Shown here: piece after piece, positions 17,066 through 26,238 of the stretch
Layout of the letters: each line of letters opens with the position of its first letter
How positions within the stretch are numbered: the stretch's first letter is position 1
Source: CAVSRC01 sp963743015
GTDB taxonomy: Bacteria; Pseudomonadota; Alphaproteobacteria; Rhizobiales; Kaistiaceae
Direction of reading: 5' to 3'
DNA length: 64,000 nucleotides
Assembly: GCA_963743015.1 (NCBI GenBank)
Contig: CAVUOD010000014.1
Coordinates: 186,001 to 250,000 of the forward strand
Notes under the pieces: generated by a model
Databases searched by the model: none
What the model saw: the letters and a program-made list of their open reading frames with translations, nothing else
What the model was told of the DNA's origin: nothing
Program-made: the position numbers and the translations under genes

Positions 17066-18594
17066 CAGGCGACCTCCGCCGCCGGCGCGTCATGCCCCCA
17101 GCAATGGGCAATCAGGCTTTCCTCGGTCAGCCCGTCGGCGTCGAGCACGGCGGCAAGCGCCCGCTCGCGCATGACCATGATGCGGTCGCACATTCCCAGA
17201 AGCTCGGGAAAATCGGACGAGGCGATGATGACGGCCATGCCGCGCGCGGTCCATTCCCTGACCAGAGAGTAGATGTCGAATTTCGCCCCGACATCGACGC
17301 CACGGGTCGGTTCGTCAAGCAGCAGGACGGCGGGCTCGCCGGCAAGCGCTCTGGCGAAGACGACCTTCTGCTGGTTGCCGCCGGAGAGCTGATAGCAGAG
17401 CTGGCGCGGGCCGACGGCCTTCAAGCGGACGTCCTCTCCACGACTCCTGGCAAGCGCCCGCTCGCGGCGGCGGTCGAGGATCACGCCGCCGCGGCTCATG
17501 GCGTCGAGGTGGGGCAGCGACACGTTTTCATAGATCGGCCGGGTGAGCACCAGCCCTTCGGAACGCCGTTCGCGGGGAACATAGGCCAGGCCCGAGCCCC
17601 ATTTTGCCTTGAGGCCGCGCTGCCCGAGCTCCTGCCCGCTCAGGCTGAGCCGGCCCTGGCGCGGGCGATCGGCGCCGATCAGCAGGCGCAGCACCTCGCT
17701 CTGCCCGGCTCCCGACAGGCCGGCGATGCCGAGCACCTCGCCGCGATGGAGATCGAAGCTCACCGGCTTCAGCCCGTCGCCCAGAAGGTCGCGCACCGAC
17801 AGGACGACGCTGCCGGCATCGACCGGCGCCAGCGGCGAAGGATAGGCGCCATCGACCTGGCGGCCGATCATCATGCGGACGATGTCGTCATGGCTGGTCT
17901 CGGCGACCGGCGTGGTGGCGATCACGGCGCCGTCGCGCAGCACCGTGACGCGGTCGCAGAGCCTTACCACCTCGTCCAGCCGGTGGGTCACATAGAGAAC
18001 CGCCCTGCCCGCCTTGCGGATCTCCTGGAGGACCCGGAACAGACGCTCGGCCTCCTCGCCGGTCAGCGCGGCGGTCGGCTCGTCCATGACATAGATGCGC
18101 GCTTCGGCGCCGGCGGTATCGAGAAAGGCGGCGGAGATGCAGACCAGCATGCGGTCGCCGACGCCGAGGCGCGCCATCTTGCGGCGCGGATCGATGTGAT
18201 CGATGCCGAGACGGGCAAGCGTGGTGCGCGCTTCTTTCGCCAGACGCTTCCAGTCGATCAGGCCGGCGAGCTTCGTCGGATAGGCGCGGCCGAGAAAGAT
18301 GTTCTCGGCGACCGACAGGGTCGGCACGACATTCAGTTCCTGATGGATGAAGCGCAGGCCGTGGGTGAAGGCGGCGTGCGGGCCGTCGATGGCAACAGGG
18401 CGGCCGTCGATGGCGATTTCCGCCTCATCGGCAGCGGTGACGCCGGCGAGAATGCGGATGAGCGTCGACTTGCCGGCGCCGTTCTCGCCGACCAAAGCAT
18501 GGATCTCGCCCGGCGCCAGATCGAGCGACACGGCACGCAGGGCCGGCACGCCGGCATAGGCCTTGGAGACGTTGCTGAGAGAGAGGAGACTCAT
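17065..18594 (-). CDS. Ribose-type (CUT2) sugar ABC transporter ATP-binding protein
   Basis: The 509-residue protein is a tandem ABC ATPase of the RbsA/MglA type. The first domain has Walker A GENGAGKST (36-44) and Walker B YVMDEPTAAL. The second has a degenerate P-loop (GLSGAGQSE) but an intact signature (QLSGGNQQK) and Walker B (VLLLDEPTRGVD). That asymmetry is normal for the family. The ATG at 18594 is chosen because the frame upstream of it is the shadow of the SBP gene. It energises import through the adjacent permease. Confidence 0.95.
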   Translation of the reverse strand: MSLLSLSNVSKAYAGVPALRAVSLDLAPGEIHALVGENGAGKSTLIRILAGVTAADEAEIAIDGRPVAIDGPHAAFTHGLRFIHQELNVVPTLSVAENIFLGRAYPTKLAGLIDWKRLAKEARTTLARLGIDHIDPRRKMARLGVGDRMLVCISAAFLDTAGAEARIYVMDEPTAALTGEEAERLFRVLQEIRKAGRAVLYVTHRLDEVVRLCDRVTVLRDGAVIATTPVAETSHDDIVRMMIGRQVDGAYPSPLAPVDAGSVVLSVRDLLGDGLKPVSFDLHRGEVLGIAGLSGAGQSEVLRLLIGADRPRQGRLSLSGQELGQRGLKAKWGSGLAYVPRERRSEGLVLTRPIYENVSLPHLDAMSRGGVILDRRRERALARSRGEDVRLKAVGPRQLCYQLSGGNQQKVVFARALAGEPAVLLLDEPTRGVDVGAKFDIYSLVREWTARGMAVIIASSDFPELLGMCDRIMVMRERALAAVLDADGLTEESLIAHCWGHDAPAAEVA

Positions 18595-18607
18595 GGCCCG
18601 GCGCGAA

Positions 18608-18639
18608 GAACGTGCCCCGTCTTGCGACGAGGCACGTTC
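18608..18639 (-). terminator. Intercistronic hairpin between SBP and ATPase genes
   Basis: GAACGTGCC (18608-18616) pairs with GGCACGTTC (18631-18639). Inside it CGTC pairs with GACG around a TTGC loop. There is no T run in either direction. In sugar ABC operons a hairpin here typically protects or partially terminates the SBP message, giving more binding protein than ATPase. It may act as attenuator or stabiliser. Confidence 0.6.
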
Positions 18640-18674
18640 GCTATGCCCGTCCATCCGCCGAAAGGCAAATGGCG

Positions 18675-19625
18675 CTATTTCGCCGTCCCGACATTGGCTG
18701 CGGTGATCAGCCTGGTCGGCACGTAGATGACGTTCTGCTTGATCGTCTGACCGGCAAGAACCCGCGCCACGGCGTCGGCGGTGGCCGAGCCGATGCCCTG
18801 GAAATCCTGGGCAACGGAGGCCTCGAAATTGCCGCCCTTGGCGATCGCCGCGCGCGCCTGCGGGTTGGCGTCCATGCCGGTGATGACGATGCCCTCGCCG
18901 CTGCGGCCGGCATCCTCGATCGCCTGCAAGGCACCCAGCGCCGGCTGGTCCCAGGCGCACCACACCGCCTTGATGCTGCCGGCCTCGGGATGCGCCGTCA
19001 GGATCGCCTCCATCTTGGCCCGCGAATCGGCGATGCCGCCGTCCGAGACGTTGGGCGTCACCCGCTCGATGACCTTGATGTCGGGGAAGTTCGAGAACAC
19101 GGCATCGGCCATGTGGGCGCGGACCTGCACCGGCGGAAAGGCGTCATAGACGAACATGACGACATTGCCGGCGCCGCCGATGCGATTGGCGACATAGACC
19201 GCGGTCTCGGTGCCCATCGCATAGCCGTTGCTGGTCACGTTGGTCACCAGCAGCGGGTCGCTGCCGGCGTCCATGCCGAATACCGGCACGCCGGCATCCT
19301 TGGCGGTCTGCAACCCGGCCTCGACCTGGGCCGGATCGACATTGATGACGATGGCATCGACCTTCTGGTTGACCACGTCCTCGATGCGGCTGATCACCGC
19401 GGCGACGTCGCCCTTGGTGTCGATGACATTGACGTCCCAGCCCTTGTCCTTGGCCGCAGCCTGGAAGCCTTCGACATAGAACTGGGTGCCGGGCTGGGCG
19501 AGATAGGGCGTGATGACTGCAACCTTCGGCTGCGCATAGGCCGCGCCCGCCAGGGAAGCGGCGGCAATCGCCACGGCTCCGACAAGCAGATTGCGGCACA
19601 AGCCAAGCGGCGAACGACCGCGCAT
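18675..19625 (-). CDS. Sugar ABC transporter substrate-binding protein (RbsB-like)
   Basis: The 316-residue protein has an N-terminal signal (about 8-31, LCRNLLVGAVAIAAASLAGAAYA) and a periplasmic-binding-protein type I fold: PKVAVITPYLAQPGTQFYVEGFQAAAKD, then VVNQKVDAIVINVD and GMDAGSDPLLVTNV. It should deliver a sugar or polyol to the ABC permease and ATPase encoded downstream. It is first in its operon, divergent from the FGGY kinase across about 150 bp. The ligand is unknown. Confidence 0.93.
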   Translation of the reverse strand: MRGRSPLGLCRNLLVGAVAIAAASLAGAAYAQPKVAVITPYLAQPGTQFYVEGFQAAAKDKGWDVNVIDTKGDVAAVISRIEDVVNQKVDAIVINVDPAQVEAGLQTAKDAGVPVFGMDAGSDPLLVTNVTSNGYAMGTETAVYVANRIGGAGNVVMFVYDAFPPVQVRAHMADAVFSNFPDIKVIERVTPNVSDGGIADSRAKMEAILTAHPEAGSIKAVWCAWDQPALGALQAIEDAGRSGEGIVITGMDANPQARAAIAKGGNFEASVAQDFQGIGSATADAVARVLAGQTIKQNVIYVPTRLITAANVGTAK

Positions 19626-19774
19626 TTTTTTCCCTCCATGCGGACCTTTGCTGCGTTATTGGTCGCAGCGCCGCGTGTCCGCAAAAGCGCGGCGCTCCCC
19701 CGCTTCCTCTTGGAGCCGAAAACTATAGGGGATAGAGGAGCGGAAAAGCCATAGGAGCCGTTGGGTAAGCGACC

Positions 19775-21232
19775 ATGACTGAGCCCACCTTGATCGGCAT
19801 CGACGTGGGGACGGGAGCCGTCAAGGCCCTCCTCATGGACTTCGGCGGCACGGTGCTGGCGCGTTTCGCGCGGCCTTACGCGACGGCGCATCCGCGCACC
19901 GGCGAGGTCGAGCAGAATCCGCAGGACTGGACCGACGGCGTCTTCGCCGCCCTCGAGAGCTTCGCGGCAACCAGCGATCCGAGCCGCGTCGCCGGAATCG
20001 GCCTCTGTTCGCAGGTCAACACCCACGTCTTCGTCGATGACGACGGCGAGCCGCTGCTGCCGGCGATGGTCTGGCAGGACGTGCGCTGCGGCCGCGATGC
20101 TGCGGCGCTCGATGCACGCATCACGGCGGAGCAGAAGACGGCCTGGTTCGGCGGGCCGATGCCGATCGACGCCAGCCATGCGCTGAGCCGGATGATCTAT
20201 GTCGCCCGCCTCTACCCGGAGCTCTATGCCAAGAGCCGCTACCAGCTGCTGCCCAAGGACTACTGCGCCCTCAAGCTGACCGGCGAAGTGGCAACCGATC
20301 CGATCTCGGCCGTCGGCCTGGTCGATGCCGATCTCAACTATGTCGAAGACCTGATCGCGCTGGTGCCGGGCGCGCGCGAGCGGCTGGTGCCGATCAAGGA
20401 TTTCACGCATTGCGTCGGCACGGTGCGCAAGGGCCTTGCCTTCGCCGGCGTGCCGGTGTTCGTCGGCACGATGGATTCCTGGGCCGGCATGTTCGGCATC
20501 GGGGTCGTGCACAACGACGACGCCATGTATGTCAGCGGCACCAGCGACGTGCTCGGCGTCATCTCCGCGCGGCGCGTGCCGACCCCGGGGGTCATCGTCT
20601 TCCCGTCCTATGACGGGATCATGCTGCACGTCGCGCCGACCCAATCCGGCGGGGCTTCGCTGATGTGGCTGTCGAACCTCATGGGCCGCGAACCGCATGC
20701 GCTGGCCGAACTGGTCGCCGGGACACCGCCCTCGTCTCACGTTCCGCTGTTTCTGCCGCATCTGCAGGGGGAACGCGCGCCATACTGGGACGCGCAGTCG
20801 CGCGCCGTCTTCGCCCGCGTGGAGACGGCGACCGGCCCGGGCGACCTGGCTCGCGCGGTCCTCGAAGGCGTCGCCTTCTCGGCGCGGCTGGCTTTCGAAG
20901 CGGCCGAGCGGTCCGCCGATTTCGTCGCCGATCAGCTCAACATCGGCGGCGGCGGCGCCCGCCTCGACGTCTGGTGCCAGATCCGCGCCGACGTACTCGG
21001 CAAGGCATTGCGCCGGGCCGAAGTGCTGGATGCGGGAACGCTGGGCGCAGCCATGATCGCCGGCGTCGGATCGGGCGCCATGCCGTCGCTTGCCGCCGCG
21101 GCCGAGCGGCTGGTCGCCTTCGACCGGACCTTCGAGCCGAACGCAGCACTGGCCGACTACTACAATGCGCGCTTCGGCCAGTATCAGGAACTCTATGCCG
21201 ACCTGAAATCCTTCAATGCGGGCTTTGGCTGA
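19775..21232 (+). CDS. FGGY-family carbohydrate kinase (xylulokinase-like)
   Basis: The 485-residue protein opens with the phosphate-1 motif IGIDVGTGAVKALLMD and later has GLCSQVNTHVFVDDDG, the central VPVFVGTMDSWAGMFGIG, and a C-terminal FGGY-type LNIGGGGARLDVWCQI segment. Enzymes of this family phosphorylate sugars such as xylulose, ribulose, erythritol or glycerol with ATP. Divergent placement next to the ribose-type importer suggests it phosphorylates the imported sugar. It converges with the aldo/keto reductase gene over a strong hairpin. Xylulokinase is the nearest guess; the substrate is not proven. Confidence 0.88.
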   Translation: MTEPTLIGIDVGTGAVKALLMDFGGTVLARFARPYATAHPRTGEVEQNPQDWTDGVFAALESFAATSDPSRVAGIGLCSQVNTHVFVDDDGEPLLPAMVWQDVRCGRDAAALDARITAEQKTAWFGGPMPIDASHALSRMIYVARLYPELYAKSRYQLLPKDYCALKLTGEVATDPISAVGLVDADLNYVEDLIALVPGARERLVPIKDFTHCVGTVRKGLAFAGVPVFVGTMDSWAGMFGIGVVHNDDAMYVSGTSDVLGVISARRVPTPGVIVFPSYDGIMLHVAPTQSGGASLMWLSNLMGREPHALAELVAGTPPSSHVPLFLPHLQGERAPYWDAQSRAVFARVETATGPGDLARAVLEGVAFSARLAFEAAERSADFVADQLNIGGGGARLDVWCQIRADVLGKALRRAEVLDAGTLGAAMIAGVGSGAMPSLAAAAERLVAFDRTFEPNAALADYYNARFGQYQELYADLKSFNAGFG

Positions 21233-21248
21233 GGCTGCCGGCAAGAAA

Positions 21249-21276
21249 TGCCGCGGCGGATGGCACCGCCGCGGCA
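21249..21276. terminator. Bidirectional terminator hairpin between convergent genes
   Basis: TGCCGCGGCGG (21249-21259) and CCGCCGCGGCA (21266-21276) form a perfect 11-bp GC-rich stem with a 6-base loop, between the kinase and aldo/keto reductase stop codons. There is no strong T run. Confidence 0.6.
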
Positions 21277-21298
21277 CAACATGCTTGGCGCGAAGGGC

Positions 21299-22360
21299 CT
21301 ATTTGTCGTCGAGATACTTTCTGGCCAGCGACATGTCGGCGGGGCTGAAGCGCTCGTTGGCGAACCAGGTCTGGTGCCAGTAGGGATAGAGCAGGTTCGG
21401 CCGCGAGACCTTGTCGAGCCGCTTGAGTTCGTCGGCGGTCAGCTTGAGGTCGGCCGAGGCAAGGTTGTCGGCAAACTGCTTCTCGGTACGTCCGCCGATG
21501 ATCACCGACGTGACGGCCGGCTGGTAGAGCAGCCAGGCCAGCGCCACGCGGGCGGCCGAGCAGTCGTGGGCCTTGGCGACGTCAAGCAGGACATCGACGA
21601 TGTCGTAGAGCTTGTCCTCGTCGTAGACCGGCGGCTCGACCCACTTGCGCCCGAAGTGGCGGGAGCCTTCCGGTCCCTCGCGATTGTCGCGGCGGAACTT
21701 GCCGGACAGCAGGCCGCCGGCGAGCGGGCTCCAGACGAGGATGCCGAGACCCTTGTCGATCGAGATCGGCACCAGCTCGTATTCGGCCTCGCGCGCCTGC
21801 AGCGTGTAGTGGATCTGCTGGCTGACGAAGGGCTGGCGCCCGTCCGTCTTGGCGATGCCGAGCGCCTTCATGATGTGCCAGCCGGAATAGTTCGAGCAGC
21901 CGATGTAGCGCACCTTGCCCTGCTGGATGAGGCGATCGAGCGCTTCCATGGTCTCTTCGAGCGGCGTCTGACCGTCCCACTCGTGGATCTGGTAAAGGTC
22001 GATCCAGTCCGTGCCGAGGCGCTTCAGGCTGCGCTCGCACTCGGCGACGATGTAGTGACGCGAGGCGCCCTGGTCGTTGGGGCCCTTGCCCATGGGGAAA
22101 CGGAACTTGGTGGCGATCAGAACGTCGGGGCGTTTCTTGCCGAGCGCCTCACCGACGATCTCCTCGGACTCGCCGTTCGCATACAAGTCGGCCGTATCGA
22201 TGAGATTGACGCCAGCATCGAGGCACTGGTCGATCTGGCGCCTGGCCTCGGCGGTATCCACCGAACCGAGCACGCCTTCATTGGCGCGCCCGAATGTCAT
22301 CGTCCCCATGGTGATCACGGAGACCTTCAGGCCGGAGCGGCCCAACAGGCGGTATTCCAT
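21299..22360 (-). CDS. Aldo/keto reductase
   Basis: With the ATG at 22360 the protein has 353 residues and begins MEYRLLGRSGLKVSVITMGTMTFG, typical of YhdN/Tas-like aldo/keto reductases. The TIM-barrel motifs are visible: LIDTADLYANGESEEIVGEAL (catalytic Asp, Tyr), WIDLYQIHEWD, RYIGCSNYSGW and the NADPH-binding end SVIIGGRTEKQFADNL. It would reduce an aldehyde or ketone, or oxidise a sugar, with NADP(H). Its neighbour is the FGGY kinase of the sugar importer, so a role in the same sugar pathway is possible. The longer upstream frame is not coding-like. Confidence 0.93.
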   Translation of the reverse strand: MEYRLLGRSGLKVSVITMGTMTFGRANEGVLGSVDTAEARRQIDQCLDAGVNLIDTADLYANGESEEIVGEALGKKRPDVLIATKFRFPMGKGPNDQGASRHYIVAECERSLKRLGTDWIDLYQIHEWDGQTPLEETMEALDRLIQQGKVRYIGCSNYSGWHIMKALGIAKTDGRQPFVSQQIHYTLQAREAEYELVPISIDKGLGILVWSPLAGGLLSGKFRRDNREGPEGSRHFGRKWVEPPVYDEDKLYDIVDVLLDVAKAHDCSAARVALAWLLYQPAVTSVIIGGRTEKQFADNLASADLKLTADELKRLDKVSRPNLLYPYWHQTWFANERFSPADMSLARKYLDDK

Positions 22361-22625
22361 GTCAGCTCCCCTTGATTGTGTCCACCGGCGTTCTTCGATC
22401 TCCGGCAACCCACCCTGCATAGCGCCCGCACGGCGGTTCCTCCACAGGAAATAGAGTTTGGCGGCGACCGTCACGGGACTTCGCGCGGGCGGCGACGCAA
22501 AACCCTTCAATGGCATCAGCGCCGGCGCGGGTGTCCGGTCAATTTACCGGATGGCAACCATGCCTGGTAACCAAACCCGCGCACATTGCCCGTAGAGTGC
22601 GCGCGAGATCGACAGCCGCGAAAGC

Positions 22626-23489
22626 GTGGAAGCCGTGCCCCGCTTTGCTTACAGACTTTTCCGCCCGACCATCCGCAGTGACAGGGAACTGACGGCTTAC
22701 GTCCTGCGCACCTGTATCATCTGTGCGACTGCGGCGCTGGCGGTCGACGTGGTCAACCAGACGGTCTTCTTCGAAAGCTGGCTGACCAGCCTGCGGTCGT
22801 GGGGCATCACGGTCACACTGGCCACCGCCATCGCTTTCCCCGTCTCCCGCGCCATCGGCAAGGCGCATCTGGCGCTGTTTCGCTCAAAGGCGGACGTCGA
22901 GACGCTGAGCCGCACGGACGAGCTGACCGGATTGCTCAACCGGCGTGCGCTGATGGAACTGGTGGAGACCAAGCCGCCGGAGACCATGGTTCTGGTCATC
23001 GCCGATATCGACCGCTTCAAGCGGGTCAATGACAGCTACGGCCATATGGCGGGCGATGCCGTGATCCGCATGGTCAGCCGGGTCGCGCAGAGCGAGCTTG
23101 GCGATCTCGGCGCGCTCGGCCGCGTCGGCGGCGAGGAATTCGCGCTGCTGGCGTCCGACGTGTCGCCGTCGCTGCTGGTGCTGAGGCTGGAGAAGCTGCG
23201 CACGCGCATTGCGCTCACCCCGGTCATCATCGAGAGCGGGACGGCCGTCCACGTCACCATCTCGGCCGGGGTGGCGATCCGCGGCGCCGGGCGCGATTTC
23301 GATTCCCTCTACGCCGAGGCGGACCAGGCGCTCTATGAAGCCAAGGCGGCGGGCCGCAACCGCATCAGCTACACGCCGAAGTTTGCCGAAGCCTGCTACA
23401 CGACGCTGGCACACCGGGTCGCCAGCGGCCGGCGCAAGAGCGACCACGCAGTCATCGATCAGGACAGCGATACCTCGTCGGTCGCCTGA
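22626..23489 (+). CDS. Membrane-bound diguanylate cyclase (GGDEF domain)
   Basis: The protein has 287 residues from the GTG at 22626. Two N-terminal hydrophobic segments (about 30-47 and 60-78) precede a GGDEF domain (about 95-260) with SRTDELTGLLNRRAL, IADIDRFKRVNDSYGH and the active-site GGEEF (168-172). GGEEF is a catalytically competent variant. It should make cyclic di-GMP from GTP. The usual RxxD inhibitory site would lie five residues before GGEEF, where ALGRV is found, so it appears absent. It is monocistronic and has no recognised sensory domain. Confidence 0.92.
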   Translation: MEAVPRFAYRLFRPTIRSDRELTAYVLRTCIICATAALAVDVVNQTVFFESWLTSLRSWGITVTLATAIAFPVSRAIGKAHLALFRSKADVETLSRTDELTGLLNRRALMELVETKPPETMVLVIADIDRFKRVNDSYGHMAGDAVIRMVSRVAQSELGDLGALGRVGGEEFALLASDVSPSLLVLRLEKLRTRIALTPVIIESGTAVHVTISAGVAIRGAGRDFDSLYAEADQALYEAKAAGRNRISYTPKFAEACYTTLAHRVASGRRKSDHAVIDQDSDTSSVA

Positions 23490-23598
23490 TCATCCGCGCC
23501 GGACCAGGTCGATATTCGCAATTGATCTCTCGCAGGCCGAGGATGCAGCCTCCCCATCGGGCGTGGTCAAATGCGTTCCTACTTTAGAGGGCGAGACA

Positions 23599-23841
23599 AT
23601 GGGTGGGCTGCTGAAGCTGCTCGGCGGGATTGCCGTCGTTGTGCCGTTGATTCCGATCGTCGTGCCCTTGCTGGCCGGGAAGCAGGGGAACTTCAGCGGG
23701 CTGGCCGCAATGCTGCCGACGATGGGCGTCTTGCTGCCCGTTGAGATTGTTGTCCTGTTCGGCCTGTTGCTCATGGGTATCGGGGAAATCTGCGATCGCC
23801 TGAGCGAACTGAACAGGAACCTGACGAAGCGCGGCGGCTGA
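23599..23841 (+). CDS. Small two-helix membrane protein of unknown function
   Basis: The 80-residue protein starts at the ATG at 23599 behind a GAGGGCGAG ribosome binding site. It has two hydrophobic segments (about 8-26 and 43-62) and a short basic C-terminus (SELNRNLTKRGG). I do not recognise a family. It follows the diguanylate cyclase by 109 bp on the same strand but may have its own promoter. Confidence 0.55.
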   Translation: MGGLLKLLGGIAVVVPLIPIVVPLLAGKQGNFSGLAAMLPTMGVLLPVEIVVLFGLLLMGIGEICDRLSELNRNLTKRGG

Positions 23842-23866
23842 CGACGAGCTGGCCCGGTGGCAGCGC

Positions 23867-23985
23867 TCATGCCGCGCGGCGCAAGATCCGGTCGGCGCAC
23901 ACCTCCTCCATCGTGCCTTCGCTGATGATCGCACCGTGATGCAGGCAGACGACGCGGTCGGCGAGGTCGCGCACGATCTCCCCTA
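23867..23985 (-). pseudogene. Relict of a branched-chain-type (LivG/UrtD-like) ABC ATPase
   Basis: About 40 residues read EIVRDLADRVVCLHHGAIISEG and then TMEEVCADRILRRA before the stop codon. This is the C-terminal end of a LivG-type ATPase (after the H-loop, D.V..L.DRV.CL..G..I.EG). Walker A, signature and Walker B are all missing; upstream sequence in the same frame is arginine-rich noise. It is therefore a 3' remnant of a deleted ABC operon. Confidence 0.6.
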
Positions 23986-24007
23986 CCCGGCGCGTTGGAT
24001 GCACTCC

Positions 24008-24029
24008 TATAGTTTGAAACCAAACTATA
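24008..24029. promoter_or_regulatory. Orphan MarR-type palindrome
   Basis: TATAGTTTG (24008-24016), AAAC, CAAACTATA (24021-24029) is a perfect 9+9 bp inverted repeat. AGTTTG..CAAACT-type palindromes are typical operators of MarR-family regulators of aromatic-acid catabolism. No MarR gene or intact target gene lies beside it. The ABC ATPase relict 25 bp away suggests both are remains of one deleted locus. Confidence 0.5.
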
Positions 24030-24248
24030 TGAAGCTGTCCGGTGCGCCGGGAATAATTCTGGCGAAGCGCGTATCGGCGCCGGCAGGCGCGGTCAGGCTC
24101 TGGCGATGCGCTGCGCGCGCCTGCCGCGCTGCCCGTCGCGACAAACGAATCCCAGGCGGGTCTCACCCTGGGCGCGTGAGGCGCAATATCGGGCGTACGG
24201 CGCCAGTTCGTGTAGGATCGTCGCCGCGCATCTGATACAAAAGCACGC
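24030..24248. other. Non-coding stretch before the CYTH-CHAD gene
   Basis: Nothing recognisable was found here: no gene, no clear promoter hexamers, and no ribosome binding site close to the ATG at 24249. Confidence 0.4.
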
Positions 24249-26080
24249 ATGTCCGAGATCAAATCCGAGACGACGGCGCGCGACGGCGCGACCGCGGCGG
24301 CCGGTCCTGAGGACGACGCCGGCGCACAGGGCGACGTTCCTCCGCGAGGTGGCTCCGCCACGGAGGGCGACGAAACCACGCAAAGCAACGGTGCGGCTGC
24401 CGCGGCCGGAAACGGTACGAGCGTAGCCGCCACGGCGGATTCGCTGCCCCCCTCCCCGACGGCGCCGGCGCGAAGGGTCAGCGCCCGATGCGGCGGCGGG
24501 CGAGGCCGCGTCGGAGCCGCCGCCGAATCGGGCGGCGCCGTCGACCAGCGAGGTGGAGCTCAAGCTGCTGGTCGATGCGGAGCAACTGGCGGATTTCAGC
24601 GAAGCGCCGGCCATCGTCGCGCATGCGCGCAACAAGGGCACCCGCAAGCATCTGAAGTCGGTCTATTACGACACGCCCGAGCGGCTGCTGCAGAAGAACG
24701 GGCTGAGCCTCAGGGTGCGGCAGACCGGCCAACGCTTCGTGCAGACGGTGAAGGCGGAATCGGGAGACGACCCGCTCAGGCGTGGCGAGTGGGAGGCCAG
24801 CGTGCCGTCCATCGCCCCCGACGTCGATCTGGCGATGCCGTTCGTGCCGGCCAAGCTGCGCGACGACCTCCGCTGCCAGCCGCTGCAACCGGTGTTCATT
24901 GCCGATATCCACCGGCACCAGCGCCTCGTCGACCTGCCGACCGCCGTCATCGAGGTTGCCTTCGATCGCGGTGTGCTCAAGTCCGGCGACCGCTGCCAGC
25001 CGGTCAGCGAAATCGAACTGGAGCTCAAGGACGGCAACGCGGCGGCGATCTATGACCTGGCGATGCAGCTTGCCGAGCACGGCGCGGTGCGTCCGTCGAT
25101 CCGCAGCAAGGCGGCGCGCGGCTTCGACCTGGCAAGCGACGCGCCGCCGCCGGCCAAGAGGACCGCGAAGGCTGGATGTCGACCCGTCCCTGCCGCTCGA
25201 CGACGCCTTCGCAACGATCCTCGGATCGTGCCTGCGCGATCTGCTGGTGTCGATTCCGGCGGCCGAGGACGGGCGCGATCCGGAAGGCGTGCATCAGGTC
25301 CGCGTCGCCTCGCGGCGCCTGCGCTCGGCCCTGGATTCGATGCGCACGGTGGTGACATCGGAGACGCTGGAAGCGCTGCGCGCGGACGCCAAATGGCTGG
25401 CATCGAGCCTGTCGGCGGCCCGCACCTGGGACATCTTTCAGGGCGAGACGCTGCCCGCCATCGCCGGGTCATGCCCGGCCGTTGCCGGCTTCGATACGCT
25501 CGGACAGGGCGCGGCGGAACAGCGGCTGTCCGCCTACGACCACGCGCGCGCGGCACTGGCCGACAAGCGCAGCGCGCGTTTCGTGATTCGGCTGGGCGGC
25601 TGGATCGAGGCGCGCGGCTGGCGCGGCGACGCCGGTCCCCAGGGACTGCCGCTGCTGGCGGAACCGGCCTTCAGCTTCGCCAGGCGCATCCTCTCGGTCC
25701 ACCATTCGCGGGTGCTCAAGCGCGGCCGCCATTTCAAGACGCTGGCGGCGACGGAGCGCCACCGGCTGCGCCTGGCGGTGAAGAAATTGCGCTACGTCGC
25801 CGATTTCCTGTTGCCGCTCTGTACCGACCGCAAGTCCGCCAAGCAGTTCACGACTCGCCTGGCGGAGTTGCAGGAGGAGCTCGGTGCCTTCAACGACATG
25901 GCGACGACCGGCTCGCTGCTGGCCAATCTGGTTGCGACCTCGGCCGACAGCGGCCCGGCAGCGGCGGCGATCGCCGGCTGGCAGGCCCATGCCATGGTCG
26001 GCGCCGAGGCACGCCTGCGGAACGCTTGGCGGGATTTTGCCAGAACGCGGCCGCCCTGGGCACCGCCGGATGTGATGTGA
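24249..26080 (+). CDS. CYTH-CHAD domain protein, two frame breaks
   Basis: Three frames join into one protein of about 610 residues. An Ala/Gly/Glu/Pro-rich disordered leader (24249-24470) passes, with one surplus base near 24471, into EGSAPDAAAGEAASEPPP and the CYTH domain, which begins STSEVELKLLVD (ExExK-type triphosphate tunnel) at about 24544. A second surplus base near 25171 leads into the CHAD domain (LDVDPSLPLDDAF; HQVRVASRRLRSALDSMR; HRLRLAVKKLRYVADFL). CYTH enzymes hydrolyse triphosphates; CHAD is a conserved-histidine helical domain that binds polyphosphate. The CYTH part could instead start at the GTG at 24553. Confidence 0.82.
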
Positions 26081-26159
26081 ATCGCCGAAAAGCCAGTAAT
26101 TTCCGAGTACTCTGGAATTGTTCTTAAGTAAAGTAAGCTAGAATAAATTGCGTTCGCAT

Positions 26160-26173
26160 TTGATCCTTATCTA
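26160..26173 (+). promoter_or_regulatory. FNR/FixK-like box upstream of feoAB
   Basis: TTGATCCTTATCTA matches the FNR/FixK consensus TTGAT-N4-ATCAA at 9 of 10 positions. For a class II site centred near -41.5 the transcript would begin around 26208, with TATATG/TATGGT (26194-26201) as -10. That would place the feoA start at 26239. feo operons are FNR-activated in several bacteria; activation here is inferred. Confidence 0.5.
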
Positions 26174-26238
26174 TATGGGGCGCGCGGAGCGCCTATATGG
26201 TATCTGCGAATGAGACGCAATCGGACAGAAGACGCGCC

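Noticed and set aside
26140..26162. Possible Fur/Irr-type box (TTGCG-T-TCGCA and flanks) upstream of feoA
   Set aside because: Only a short core is palindromic, and it does not fit the known iron-box consensus well enough. The FNR-like box is the stronger signal.
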